6,136 nucleotides of DNA from an uncultured Lachnospiraceae bacterium (GCA_905209865.1 CAJLUP010000105.1:1-6136); one strand, 5' to 3'. Counted from the first letter of the stretch, positions 1 to 6,136 are shown. Numbers and translations: made by a program. Notes: generated by a model not told the origin, from the letters alone.

Positions 1-537
1 TTTTTCCTTCGTATCTTCTTTTTCTACCGCCGCAATATTATTCAGTCCTTCGGCTCTTGTAATAAATGGTTTATATTCGTTTAAAATACGGATCTGCAGT
101 CCGGTATATCCATTTTGCGCTAAAATTGTTTTGATATGACCAGCAAGCTCGGTTGTATTTACTTTCTTATAATGGGTATATCCGAAAATGTTGTGTCCTG
201 AGATCACAATACAATCGACAGGCATAATATGATCTCTGCTTGTAATCACCATATCGTAACAAACTGTCAGCCTGTCTGTTTTTGAAGCAATCTCCCGGGC
301 AGTTTTTTCATCTATGGAGCTATAGGGGAATCGCGTAATAACTCCGACAAGAGCTTTGGATGCCGGAAGGCAGCCTACAATGGCAACAACTGTAAGTAAA
401 TTCAATTTCGTTCCGGTTTGAAAATACCCGAGCAGCAGGATTGCAATGACAATGCCGAAATAGACGATTGTTCTTATTATTTCAATCGTTCTTTTGTACT
501 TCAAATATCCAGGCATTCCTTTTTCAGTTTTCTTCAT
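1..537 (-). CDS. Membrane protein of unknown function, partial (C-terminus beyond left edge)
   Basis: I do not recognise this protein. The frame is open from the ATG at 537 to the window edge, giving 179 residues with no stop, so the C-terminus is missing. A basic N-terminus (MKKTEKG, YLKYKR) precedes two hydrophobic segments, about 21-39 (IRTIVYFGIVIAILLLGYF) and about 46-67 (NLLTVVAIVGCLPASKALVG), separated by a short polar turn. This suggests a helical hairpin with both ends in the cytoplasm, given the basic N-terminus. The following segment, about 70-179, is soluble-looking with mixed alpha/beta character (DRLTVCYDMVITS, MPVDCIVISGHN, GLQIRILNEYKPFI), with Cys93 and Cys109 and no catalytic motif I can name. 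The start overlaps the reductase stop as ATGA, so it is probably translationally coupled; a strong GGAGGA lies 12 nt upstream, farther than usual. It is probably a conserved hypothetical protein of Clostridia. The coding assignment is firm; the function is open. Confidence 0.8.
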   Translation of the reverse strand, partial: MKKTEKGMPGYLKYKRTIEIIRTIVYFGIVIAILLLGYFQTGTKLNLLTVVAIVGCLPASKALVGVITRFPYSSIDEKTAREIASKTDRLTVCYDMVITSRDHIMPVDCIVISGHNIFGYTHYKKVNTTELAGHIKTILAQNGYTGLQIRILNEYKPFITRAEGLNNIAAVEKEDTKEK

Positions 538-1301
538 GATGTAAATAATTCCTCCACTTTCAAAATTAAGCTGACCGGCAGCAGTTTCGTCATAACATGT
601 ACCGATTTTATTCCTGTGCCATACACAGAAACAGCCTTTTTCTTTCTGCTGTCTAAGAGCGCCTTATGAACAACGTTTTCCGCCTGTGCCATATTTAGTT
701 TTTTAAGTGGATTTTTCAATTCTCCGCTTCTCTTAAAAAATGCTGTATCAACAGGACCCGGACAAACAGCGGTTACATAAATGCCGTTTTCTTTTAATTC
801 CTGTCCCAATGCGCGGGAAAAACTGTAAACACATGACTTTGATGCAGCATAAACTGCAAAATCCGGTTGTGGACAAAACGCTGCGGCGCTTGCTACATTC
901 ACGATTCGACTTCCAATACCCATATAGGGAAGTGTCATCTGAGTCATTCGAATCAAAGCAGTACAGTTCAGATCGATCATGTCTGTCTGAAGCCGTTTTC
1001 CTTCTTCTGCAATATCAGTAAATCTTCCGCTTTTTCCGAATCCCGCTGCATTTACAAGCATCCTCACATTCGGACGCCACCGATGAAGTTCTGTATAAAA
1101 TTCCCTGTATATTTCTCTCTTCTGTAAATCTCCTGCGAAGATCCGAAGAGGAACATCTACTTCTTTGCGAAGCATTTCCAACTGTTCCTGTCTTCGGGCA
1201 ATTACCCATATTTCATCGAGATCTTTATAAAAATATTCTAACTGATGAACAAATTCTCTTCCCATTCCCGATGACGCACCTGTAACAACTGCTATTTTCA
1301 T
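534..1301 (-). CDS. SDR-family NAD(P)-dependent oxidoreductase
   Basis: This is a 255-aa classical short-chain dehydrogenase/reductase, of the usual length. The cofactor motif TGASSGMG sits at 7-14, NAAG at 84-87, the structural Asn at 112 (DLNCTAL), the catalytic Ser at 138 (NVAS), and the YxxxK pair at Tyr151/Lys155; PGPVDT at 181-186 closes the nicotinamide site. Arg36 and Arg37 after the second beta strand (VIARR) suggest NADPH over NADH, by family analogy. The substrate is not identifiable; the closest feel is to the YqjQ/DltE-like SDRs of Firmicutes, with low certainty. The C-terminus (LLPVSLILKVEELF) is fairly hydrophobic and could pack on a partner or the membrane. The start at 1301 is fixed because in-frame TGA codons lie at 1310-1308 and 1316-1314, and because the Rossmann motif begins at residue 7. 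The ribosome binding site GAGGA is 9 nt upstream, within a 10-bp tandem repeat. The stop overlaps the next start as ATGA. Confidence 0.93.
   Translation of the reverse strand: MKIAVVTGASSGMGREFVHQLEYFYKDLDEIWVIARRQEQLEMLRKEVDVPLRIFAGDLQKREIYREFYTELHRWRPNVRMLVNAAGFGKSGRFTDIAEEGKRLQTDMIDLNCTALIRMTQMTLPYMGIGSRIVNVASAAAFCPQPDFAVYAASKSCVYSFSRALGQELKENGIYVTAVCPGPVDTAFFKRSGELKNPLKKLNMAQAENVVHKALLDSRKKKAVSVYGTGIKSVHVMTKLLPVSLILKVEELFTS
550..555 (-). promoter_or_regulatory. Strong but distant ribosome binding site for the membrane protein gene
   Basis: GGAGGA at 555-550 lies within the last codons of the reductase gene, 12 nt before the ATG at 537. The match is strong but the spacing is longer than the usual 5-10 nt. 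No alternative ATG, GTG or TTG lies at a better distance in this frame, so initiation probably relies on both this site and termination-reinitiation at the ATGA overlap. Confidence 0.5.
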
Positions 1302-1315
1302 CCTCTTTCATCCTC
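1296..1315 (-). repeat. Perfect 10-bp tandem repeat spanning the SDR ribosome binding site and start
   Basis: GAGGATGAAA occurs twice without a gap, at 1315-1306 and 1305-1296. The first copy overlaps the ygiQ stop codon and supplies the GAGGA used 9 nt upstream of the reductase start; the second copy contains the reductase ATG at 1301. The ATG of the first copy (1311) is in another frame and opens only 28 codons. Gain or loss of one copy would alter initiation of the downstream genes. Confidence 0.85.
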
Positions 1316-3221
1316 ACTTTTTTCTATGCACATTTCGAATTGTTTTTTTCTTAAATTTTGTCTTTTTTCCTGTGTTGTCCTTTTTCTCATAACCTGTCTT
1401 TATACTGTTTTTTTCACGCCGCGGACGGATCAGACACTTCGGACCAAAACCGACCAGATCCATTCTGCCGGTTTTTTTCAGCGCTTCATATACAAGATCG
1501 TAATGTTTCGGATCGCGATACTGAATCAAAGCTCTCTGCATTGCTTTTTCGTGTGGGTTCTTCGGAACATAAACTGATTGACCCGTACGCGGATCAATTC
1601 CTGTATAATACATACAAGTTGACAGCGTTGAAGGAGTTGGATAAAAGTCTTGCACCTGCTCGGGCATATATCCAAGATCTCTGCAATATTCTGCCAGTTC
1701 AACAGCTTCTTTTAATGTTGAACCCGGATGAGAAGACATAAGATAGGGAACGAGATATTGCTCTTTTCCAAGCGCTTTATTCATCCTTTTAAATTGTCTT
1801 GTAAATTCTTCATATACCTGATGCTGCGGTTTCCCCATCAAAGATAATACAGGAGCGCTGATATGCTCAGGCGCGACTTTCAACTGTCCACTTACATGAT
1901 ATTGGCACAATTCTTTTAAAAATGTATTCTTCTGATCTGCCAGCAGATAATCAAATCGGATTCCGGAACGAATAAACACTTTTTTTACTTTCGGAATCTC
2001 CCTGAGTTTTCTCAGCAATGAAACATAATCACTATGGTCTGCGTTAAGGTTTTTGCACGGTTGTGGAAACAGGCACTGTTTTGTTTTGCAAACGCCATGC
2101 TCGAATTGTTTCCTGCAGGATGGATGACGGAAATTTGCAGTCGGTCCTCCCACATCATGGATATATCCTTTAAAGTCTTTCTCTTCGGTAATCTGTTTTG
2201 CTTCTTTCAGAAGAGATTCATGACTTCTGACTTGAACAATACGTCCCTGATGAAAAGTCAACGCACAGAAACTGCATCCTCCGAAACAGCCTCTGTTGCT
2301 GATCAGACTGAATCGGATCTCTGAAATCGCAGGAATACCGCCTTTGTCTTCATATGACGGATGATAAGTTCTCTGATACGGCAGATCATAAATATCGTCC
2401 ATTTCGGTAACGGTCAAAGGCTTTGAAGGGGGATTCTGAACAACATATATCTGCCCGGAATACGGCTCTGCAAGCCGTTTTCCGTTAAACGCATCCGTAT
2501 TCAGGTATTGTGTATAAAAACTTTTTGCGTATGTCTTTCGATCCGCTTTTAACTCATCATAAGAAGGGAGAAACTGTGCATCGTAAATATTTTCTTTTCC
2601 TTTTATTTTCACAACTGTTCCGTCGATATATGTGATCTCTTCGATCGGGATTTTTGCTTCCAAAGCTTCGGCAATCTCCGGGATCGAACGTTCTCCCATT
2701 CCATAGGAAATAATATCTGCGCCTGAATCCAAAAGAATCGACCGTTTCAACTGATCTGACCAATAATCATAATGAGCCATACGTCTTAGACTTGCTTCGA
2801 TCCCACCTAAAATTATCGGTGTCTTTTTGTACTTTTGCCGAATTAAATTTCCATAGACGACACAAGCGTGATCCGGTCGTCTTCCCATCTCTCCGCCAGG
2901 TGTGTATGCGTCTGTCTTTCGACGTTTTTTCGATACCGAATAATGATTTACCATAGAATCCATATTTCCGGCCGACACAAGAAATCCTAATTTGGGTTCC
3001 CCATATATACAGATACTTTCAGGATTCTTCCAATCAGGCTGAGAGATGATCCCGACCCGATATCCTCTCGACTCTAAAAGACGACTGATAATCGCATGTC
3101 CAAAGGATGGGTGATCCACATATCCATCTCCGATGACATAAGCAAAATCAACACTGTCCCAACCTCGTTTTTCCATATCTTCTCTGCATATCGGTAAAAA
3201 ATCATGATTCATATTTGTCAA
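1314..3221 (-). CDS. ygiQ: YgiQ-family radical SAM protein (UPF0313)
   Basis: This is a radical SAM protein of the widespread YgiQ family, whose reaction is unknown. From the preferred TTG start at 3221 it has 635 aa, normal for the family. The N-terminal domain shows FAYVIGDGYVDHPSFGHAII, TPGGEMGRRPDHA (from 107) and ILGGIEASLRRMAHYDYWS (from 137), all hallmarks of YgiQ. The radical SAM core has NRGCFGGCSFCALTFHQGR with the CxxxCxxC cysteines 312, 316 and 319, which would bind the [4Fe-4S] cluster. Cys369, 378, 383 and 389 form a second cysteine group, a family trait. The C-terminal part resembles DUF3362 (PQHQVYEEF through YVPKNPHEKAMQRALIQY) and ends in a basic tail with 16 Lys/Arg in the last 36 residues. 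Starts at 3236 (ATG, no ribosome binding site) and 3212 (ATG, 14 nt from it) are possible; the TTG lies 5 nt after GAGAGGTG. The reading frame is open from well upstream of all three starts. Confidence 0.93.
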   Translation of the reverse strand: MTNMNHDFLPICREDMEKRGWDSVDFAYVIGDGYVDHPSFGHAIISRLLESRGYRVGIISQPDWKNPESICIYGEPKLGFLVSAGNMDSMVNHYSVSKKRRKTDAYTPGGEMGRRPDHACVVYGNLIRQKYKKTPIILGGIEASLRRMAHYDYWSDQLKRSILLDSGADIISYGMGERSIPEIAEALEAKIPIEEITYIDGTVVKIKGKENIYDAQFLPSYDELKADRKTYAKSFYTQYLNTDAFNGKRLAEPYSGQIYVVQNPPSKPLTVTEMDDIYDLPYQRTYHPSYEDKGGIPAISEIRFSLISNRGCFGGCSFCALTFHQGRIVQVRSHESLLKEAKQITEEKDFKGYIHDVGGPTANFRHPSCRKQFEHGVCKTKQCLFPQPCKNLNADHSDYVSLLRKLREIPKVKKVFIRSGIRFDYLLADQKNTFLKELCQYHVSGQLKVAPEHISAPVLSLMGKPQHQVYEEFTRQFKRMNKALGKEQYLVPYLMSSHPGSTLKEAVELAEYCRDLGYMPEQVQDFYPTPSTLSTCMYYTGIDPRTGQSVYVPKNPHEKAMQRALIQYRDPKHYDLVYEALKKTGRMDLVGFGPKCLIRPRREKNSIKTGYEKKDNTGKKTKFKKKTIRNVHRKK

Positions 3222-3222
3222 T

Positions 3223-3891
3223 TCAGCACCTCTCATATGTGTTTTTTAAAACATCAAAAAAGTCTCGGATAAAGTAATCTGCTGCAGCTTTTTTGGCAGC
3301 TTTATCTGCCCGTGTAAATTCATCGTCTACGGCACATACTTCCATACCTGCATTTTTACCTGCTAAGATTCCATTTATAACATCTTCAAATACAAGACAA
3401 TTTCCCGGATCTACATTTATATCTTCTGCAACTTTCAGATAAACATCCGGAGCCGGTTTTCCTGAAGCTACTTCAGAAGAGGTTCGAACAGAATCAAAAT
3501 ACTTTGTCAGTCCTCTCCCTTTGAGCGCGGCTTCTGCAATCTCCCGATCGTTGCTCGTTGCAATGCCAAGGCGAATACCGTCTTTTTTCAGTTGATCAAG
3601 AAATTCAACGGCGCCGGGTTTCGGAAATACTTTCGTCGCATAAAGTCTAACCGTCATATCGCGCCATTCCTGCATTACATTTTCCACTGTTTGATCCAAA
3701 GTTGTAAATGTACGAACGAAATACTGTGCCGTTTCGACATAACTCATGCCTTCGATATCTTTATGAAATGTTGCCGGTGCAGTCAGATTATATTTGTCCA
3801 TATAGATCCGATCCACTTCCGGCCAGATCCACATTGAATCTACCAGTGAACCATCCATATCAAAAATGACTGCTTTTTTCCCTGTCAGCAT
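3223..3891 (-). CDS. HAD-superfamily phosphatase, beta-phosphoglucomutase-like
   Basis: This is a 222-aa HAD-superfamily hydrolase, probably a cytoplasmic phosphatase acting on a small phosphorylated metabolite. All four catalytic motifs are present. Motif I is FDMDGSLVD with nucleophile Asp11 and acid/base Asp13. Motif II is IATSND with Thr112 (or Ser113). Motif III is the lysine of GKPAPD (Lys145). Motif IV is the acidic pair in VFEDVINGI (Glu169, Asp170), which would bind Mg2+. The helical stretch between motif I and about residue 90 is a C1-type cap, as in the beta-phosphoglucomutase/phosphoglycolate phosphatase group. The substrate cannot be assigned; a mutase rather than a phosphatase remains possible. 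The start at 3891 overlaps the rsuA stop (ATGCTGA) and is preceded by GAAGAGGT with a 9-nt spacer, inside the last rsuA codons. The next gene's probable start is 1 nt beyond this stop, so translation is likely coupled at both ends. Confidence 0.9.
   Translation of the reverse strand: MLTGKKAVIFDMDGSLVDSMWIWPEVDRIYMDKYNLTAPATFHKDIEGMSYVETAQYFVRTFTTLDQTVENVMQEWRDMTVRLYATKVFPKPGAVEFLDQLKKDGIRLGIATSNDREIAEAALKGRGLTKYFDSVRTSSEVASGKPAPDVYLKVAEDINVDPGNCLVFEDVINGILAGKNAGMEVCAVDDEFTRADKAAKKAAADYFIRDFFDVLKNTYERC
3227..3234 (-). promoter_or_regulatory. Ribosome binding site deciding the ygiQ start (TTG)
   Basis: GAGAGGTG at 3234-3227 is a good match to the anti-Shine-Dalgarno sequence and lies inside the last codons of the HAD gene. 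It sits 5 nt before a TTG at 3221, 14 nt before an ATG at 3212, and downstream of the start of the ATG at 3236, which it therefore cannot serve. The spacing favours TTG, though an ATG at 3212 with long spacing cannot be excluded. Confidence 0.6.
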
Positions 3892-4655
3892 AATTGTTTT
3901 ACCTCTTCTTCCGTTAATTTTCTATATTCTCCGGGGTTTAACAAAGGATCAAGTGTCAAAGTCCCGAAGCGGATCCGCTTCAAATAAACAACTTCTTTAC
4001 CCGCTGCATGAAACATTCGCTTAACTTGGTGGAATCTTCCCTCTCTGATCGTAAGAAGTATTTCCGAATCCCCTTCCGGCTGTTCTGCTCTTTTTTCGCC
4101 GTTTATCCATTGCTCCTCTTGAATTTTCTGCTCTTTATGTACGGAAAGGATTTCCAAAACAGCAGGCATAGTCAGTTTTTCATCCCCGATATCAACCCCT
4201 CTTTTAAACCATTCCACATCCTTTTCCGTTACAATTCCATTTACTTTTGCATAATAAACTTTGTCCACATGCTTCTTCGGCGAAAGAAGACGATGCGCCA
4301 GTTTTCCGTCGTTTGTAATTAAAAGAAGTCCTTCGGTATCTTTATCCAATCGACCTGCCGGAAACAGATCTTTTCTTTTTGTTTCTTTGATAAGATCAAT
4401 CACTGTCCGCTCCTTTCGGTCTTCTGTTGCTGACACCACTCCGGCGGGTTTATTTAACATATAATATTCATAGCCTGAATAAGAAATCAGTTCCCCTTTT
4501 AAAAAGATCTGATCCTTCTGCGTATCAACTTTCCGATCGGACTGTTTTTCTATTTGATCATTAATCACAACGAAGCCTTTTGCAATTTCTTTTTTCACCT
4601 GACTTCTTGAACCGCATCCCATTTCTGTTAAATATTTGTCTAATCTTATTTTCAT
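3885..4655 (-). CDS. rsuA: RsuA-type 16S rRNA pseudouridine synthase
   Basis: This enzyme isomerises a uridine in rRNA to pseudouridine; in E. coli RsuA the target is U516 of 16S rRNA. With the start at 4655 it has 256 aa. An N-terminal S4 RNA-binding domain (about 1-48, MKIRLDKYLTEMG onward) is followed by the catalytic domain with MLNKPAGVVSATED (from residue 66), the GRLDKDTEGLLL motif holding catalytic Asp104, KVYYAKVNG (from about 132) and EGRFHQVKRMF (205-215). DEKLTMPAVLE and LNPGEYRKLTEEE resemble RsuA more than RluB/RluE/RluF, so 16S U516 is the likely target, though this is an inference. The ATG at 4655 overlaps the rsmF stop as ATGA and has a weak GGTGG 8 nt upstream. A start at 4673 adds six residues, lacks a ribosome binding site and precedes the usual S4 beginning. 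A charged segment at about 170-200 looks like an insertion. The gene overlaps the HAD gene by 7 nt. Confidence 0.93.
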   Translation of the reverse strand: MKIRLDKYLTEMGCGSRSQVKKEIAKGFVVINDQIEKQSDRKVDTQKDQIFLKGELISYSGYEYYMLNKPAGVVSATEDRKERTVIDLIKETKRKDLFPAGRLDKDTEGLLLITNDGKLAHRLLSPKKHVDKVYYAKVNGIVTEKDVEWFKRGVDIGDEKLTMPAVLEILSVHKEQKIQEEQWINGEKRAEQPEGDSEILLTIREGRFHQVKRMFHAAGKEVVYLKRIRFGTLTLDPLLNPGEYRKLTEEEVKQLC

Positions 4656-6061
4656 GAGGATTGCCACCGCCATCCCGGCAAATATTTATTCTTCAAGATT
4701 TGTCCCGACAGTTTTCCGAAACCGAGAGAATACCCGTCCACACAGACAAGATACCAGCCTTTTGCCTGCAAAGAGACAAGATCTTCGACATCAAGTGTCT
4801 CACCTTTCAAATATTTGATAACCCGATCGTCGCCAACAGAAAGATCGAGCACATTCTCATATTCTTCTTTTTTTAAGTTCATTGCTAGAGCCTGGCTTGG
4901 TTCAAAACGTCTCTTTTTCAGTTCTCCCAAAAGGAGTCCTGATCTCAGAAAGCGTACTCCGTTTAACTTTGGAAGGCCTTCCGGCATATAGTAGACGTTT
5001 TCTCCCCGTATATCAATTCTGTCAGGATCAAAGATTCTGTTTATCTTTTTTAAAAATTCTGTAAGTTCCTCGGGAAGTTTTTTCTCTTTTCCGTTTTTAT
5101 TTCGAAGAATTTTTTCTCCTTTCGCTGTTTCTTTTGAGAAACAATTTTCTTCCCCTTTTTTTAAGAGTGCAATGAAATGCCCTTCCCCTTCCATTTTGTG
5201 CGGGAAAATGCGAACTGTTTTTTTGAGATCTTCATTTCCTGTCAAAGAAGCTTTTGGTATTCCGGCAGAAAATCCTTCATATCCATCCACTTCGCAAATC
5301 GCAAATTGAGGAAACTCTTCTAAAAGAAATTCGATCGTCTGTTCGTTTTCTTCTGGAGAAAAGGTACACGTAGAATAGAGCAGCATTCCTCCTTCTTTCA
5401 GCATCTGAGCCGCCTGAGTGATAATACTTCTTTGAATTTTTGCAAAAAACGCCGGTCCGTGTTCCTCCCATGCCCGCACCATTTTCCTGTCCTTTCGGAA
5501 CATACCTTCACCGGAACAAGGCGCGTCAATCAAGATTTTGTCGAAATATTCCGGGAAATAATTTACAAGTTTCCCGGGTTCTTCGCTTAAAACAAGAACA
5601 TTGCCGAGTCCGAAAAGTTCAATGTTTTTCAAAAGCCCTCTTGCCCGCGAATTACTCAGATCATTTGCGATCAAAACTCCGGTTGAATTCAGCCTGGCTC
5701 CCAATTCTGTAGCCTTTCCTCCCGGCGCCGCACACACATCAAGCACTCGATCACCCGGTTCGATCGGGATTCGGTTAGCCGGCGTCATAGCGCTTGGTTC
5801 CTGTAAATAGTATAAGCCTGCAAAATAATACGGATGCTTTGCCGGCTGATATTTCTCTCCGTCATAGTAAAAACCGTTTTCGATCCACGGAATAGGACGA
5901 AGCGGCCACGGGGCAATTTCCAAGAAACGTTCTGTTGATATTTTTGATGTATTTACGCGAAGTCCATAATGGCGGGGTTCTTCATAACATTTTAAATAAT
6001 CGTTATACTCCCCGCCAAGCAGACTTTTCATTTTTTCTTCAAATTCGATCGGTAGATTCAT
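4652..6061 (-). CDS. rsmF: RsmF-type 16S rRNA (cytosine-C5) methyltransferase
   Basis: This enzyme transfers a methyl group from S-adenosylmethionine to C5 of cytosines in 16S rRNA near the decoding site; it acts in the cytoplasm. Numbering is from the chosen ATG at 6061 (469 aa, close to the roughly 480 aa I recall for E. coli RsmF). The SAM-binding motif I is VLDVCAAPGGKA at about 106-117. Motif IV, DAPCSGEGMF, starts at residue 179 with Cys182, and motif VI, STCTFSPEENE, carries the presumed nucleophile Cys232. Both NOL1/NOP2/Sun cysteines are therefore present. A charged linker (about 300-330) leads to a C-terminal region ending in GYSLGFGKLSG, which fits the PUA-like domain of the RsmF subgroup rather than RsmB. 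An upstream in-frame ATG at 6085 has no ribosome binding site, whereas the ATG at 6061 has AGAGGA with a 6-nt spacer. The stop overlaps the next gene's start as ATGA. The exact target cytosine(s) cannot be read from sequence. Confidence 0.93.
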   Translation of the reverse strand: MNLPIEFEEKMKSLLGGEYNDYLKCYEEPRHYGLRVNTSKISTERFLEIAPWPLRPIPWIENGFYYDGEKYQPAKHPYYFAGLYYLQEPSAMTPANRIPIEPGDRVLDVCAAPGGKATELGARLNSTGVLIANDLSNSRARGLLKNIELFGLGNVLVLSEEPGKLVNYFPEYFDKILIDAPCSGEGMFRKDRKMVRAWEEHGPAFFAKIQRSIITQAAQMLKEGGMLLYSTCTFSPEENEQTIEFLLEEFPQFAICEVDGYEGFSAGIPKASLTGNEDLKKTVRIFPHKMEGEGHFIALLKKGEENCFSKETAKGEKILRNKNGKEKKLPEELTEFLKKINRIFDPDRIDIRGENVYYMPEGLPKLNGVRFLRSGLLLGELKKRRFEPSQALAMNLKKEEYENVLDLSVGDDRVIKYLKGETLDVEDLVSLQAKGWYLVCVDGYSLGFGKLSGQILKNKYLPGWRWQSS

Positions 6062-6067
6062 AGTATT

Positions 6068-6073
6068 TCCTCT
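6068..6073 (-). promoter_or_regulatory. Ribosome binding site deciding the rsmF start
   Basis: AGAGGA at 6073-6068 lies 6 nt before the ATG at 6061. No comparable purine-rich site precedes the in-frame ATG at 6085, so this site argues for the shorter protein beginning MNLPIEFEEKM. Confidence 0.75.
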
Positions 6074-6117
6074 GTTTTCTGTCATTCTTTAAATAATGCT
6101 TCTTTCATATGTTATAT

Positions 6118-6126
6118 ATCATACCA
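6118..6126 (-). promoter_or_regulatory. Candidate extended -10 promoter element of the operon
   Basis: Reading leftwards, TGGTATGAT occurs at 6126-6118: a TG, one base, then TATGAT, one mismatch from TATAAT. This matches the extended -10 form used by housekeeping sigma factors. A -35 box about 17 nt upstream would fall outside the window, so it cannot be checked. Transcription would start near 6111, leaving a leader of about 50 nt before rsmF. No stable hairpin or riboswitch-like structure is visible in that leader. It is A+T-rich sequence, so a chance match is possible. Confidence 0.35.
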
Positions 6127-6136
6127 TGTTTTTTCT

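Noticed and set aside
418..669. Plus-strand open frame of 83 codons across the reductase/membrane-protein junction
   Set aside because: Both overlapping minus-strand genes are better supported and joined by an ATGA overlap; the plus-strand product has no family resemblance.
1302..1313. Possible terminator between ygiQ and the reductase gene
   Set aside because: The gap is only 12 nt and has no GC-rich inverted repeat followed by T residues in the coding direction.
1358..1741. Plus-strand open frame of 127 codons
   Set aside because: It lies antisense inside ygiQ, whose family motifs are unmistakable; the plus-strand product shows no recognisable domain and no ribosome binding site that I can see.
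2034..2324. Plus-strand open frame of 96 codons
   Set aside because: It is antisense to the radical SAM core of ygiQ; the cysteines and hydrophobic look come from the complementary coding sequence.
4008..4322. Plus-strand open frame of 104 codons with a hydrophobic, Phe-rich product
   Set aside because: It is antisense to the rsuA catalytic domain; the Phe-rich character is what Lys/Glu-rich codons give on the opposite strand.
5152..5162. A7-G4 run in the rsmF coding strand that could promote ribosomal or polymerase slippage
   Set aside because: It encodes Leu-Lys-Lys-Gly in a linker, the zero frame continues into a normal PUA-like domain, and no stimulatory hairpin is apparent. A-rich runs are common in this genome.
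6082..6108. An eight-codon open frame (MKEALFKE) in the rsmF leader as a possible leader peptide
   Set aside because: It has no ribosome binding site, no run of regulatory codons and no attenuator hairpin after it.
1..6136. Mobile element, CRISPR, toxin-antitoxin or defence system
   Set aside because: No transposase, recombinase, direct-repeat array, terminal inverted repeats or defence domains are visible; every stretch is accounted for by the six minus-strand genes and a short leader.

Overview
The window looks like a compact chromosomal housekeeping operon from a low-GC Gram-positive anaerobe, most likely a member of the Clostridia and probably Lachnospiraceae. I infer this from the protein sequences, the A+T-rich DNA (roughly 40% GC by eye), the AGGAGG-like ribosome binding sites and the oxygen-sensitive radical SAM enzyme. 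I could not run a database search, so the taxonomic call rests on recognition only.

All genes lie on the minus strand, so the operon reads from the right edge to the left. From 6136 down there is a short leader with a candidate extended -10 promoter. The genes follow in this order: an RsmF-type 16S rRNA m5C methyltransferase (6061-4652), an RsuA-type 16S pseudouridine synthase (4655-3885), a HAD-superfamily phosphatase (3891-3223), a YgiQ-family radical SAM protein (about 3221-1314), a classical short-chain dehydrogenase/reductase (1301-534), and a two-TM membrane protein of unknown function (537 to beyond the left edge). No stretch over 300 bases lacks a gene, and the largest internal gap is 12 nt.

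The junctions are very tight: ATGA stop/start overlaps at two of them, a 7-nt overlap at another, a TGA-A-TTG arrangement at a fourth, and a 12-nt gap containing a perfect 10-bp tandem repeat at the fifth. This implies one transcript with translational coupling. The first two genes both plausibly modify the decoding region of 16S rRNA. The roles of the HAD phosphatase, the YgiQ protein, the reductase and the membrane protein in the same transcript are not evident from sequence.

I found no mobile element, CRISPR array, RNA gene, integration site or defence system. Most of the window is ordinary. The points that deserve a second look are the cysteine-rich YgiQ protein with a strongly basic tail beside two rRNA-modification genes, the unidentified membrane protein, an apparent insertion in RsuA, and the start-site architecture of ygiQ and the reductase gene.
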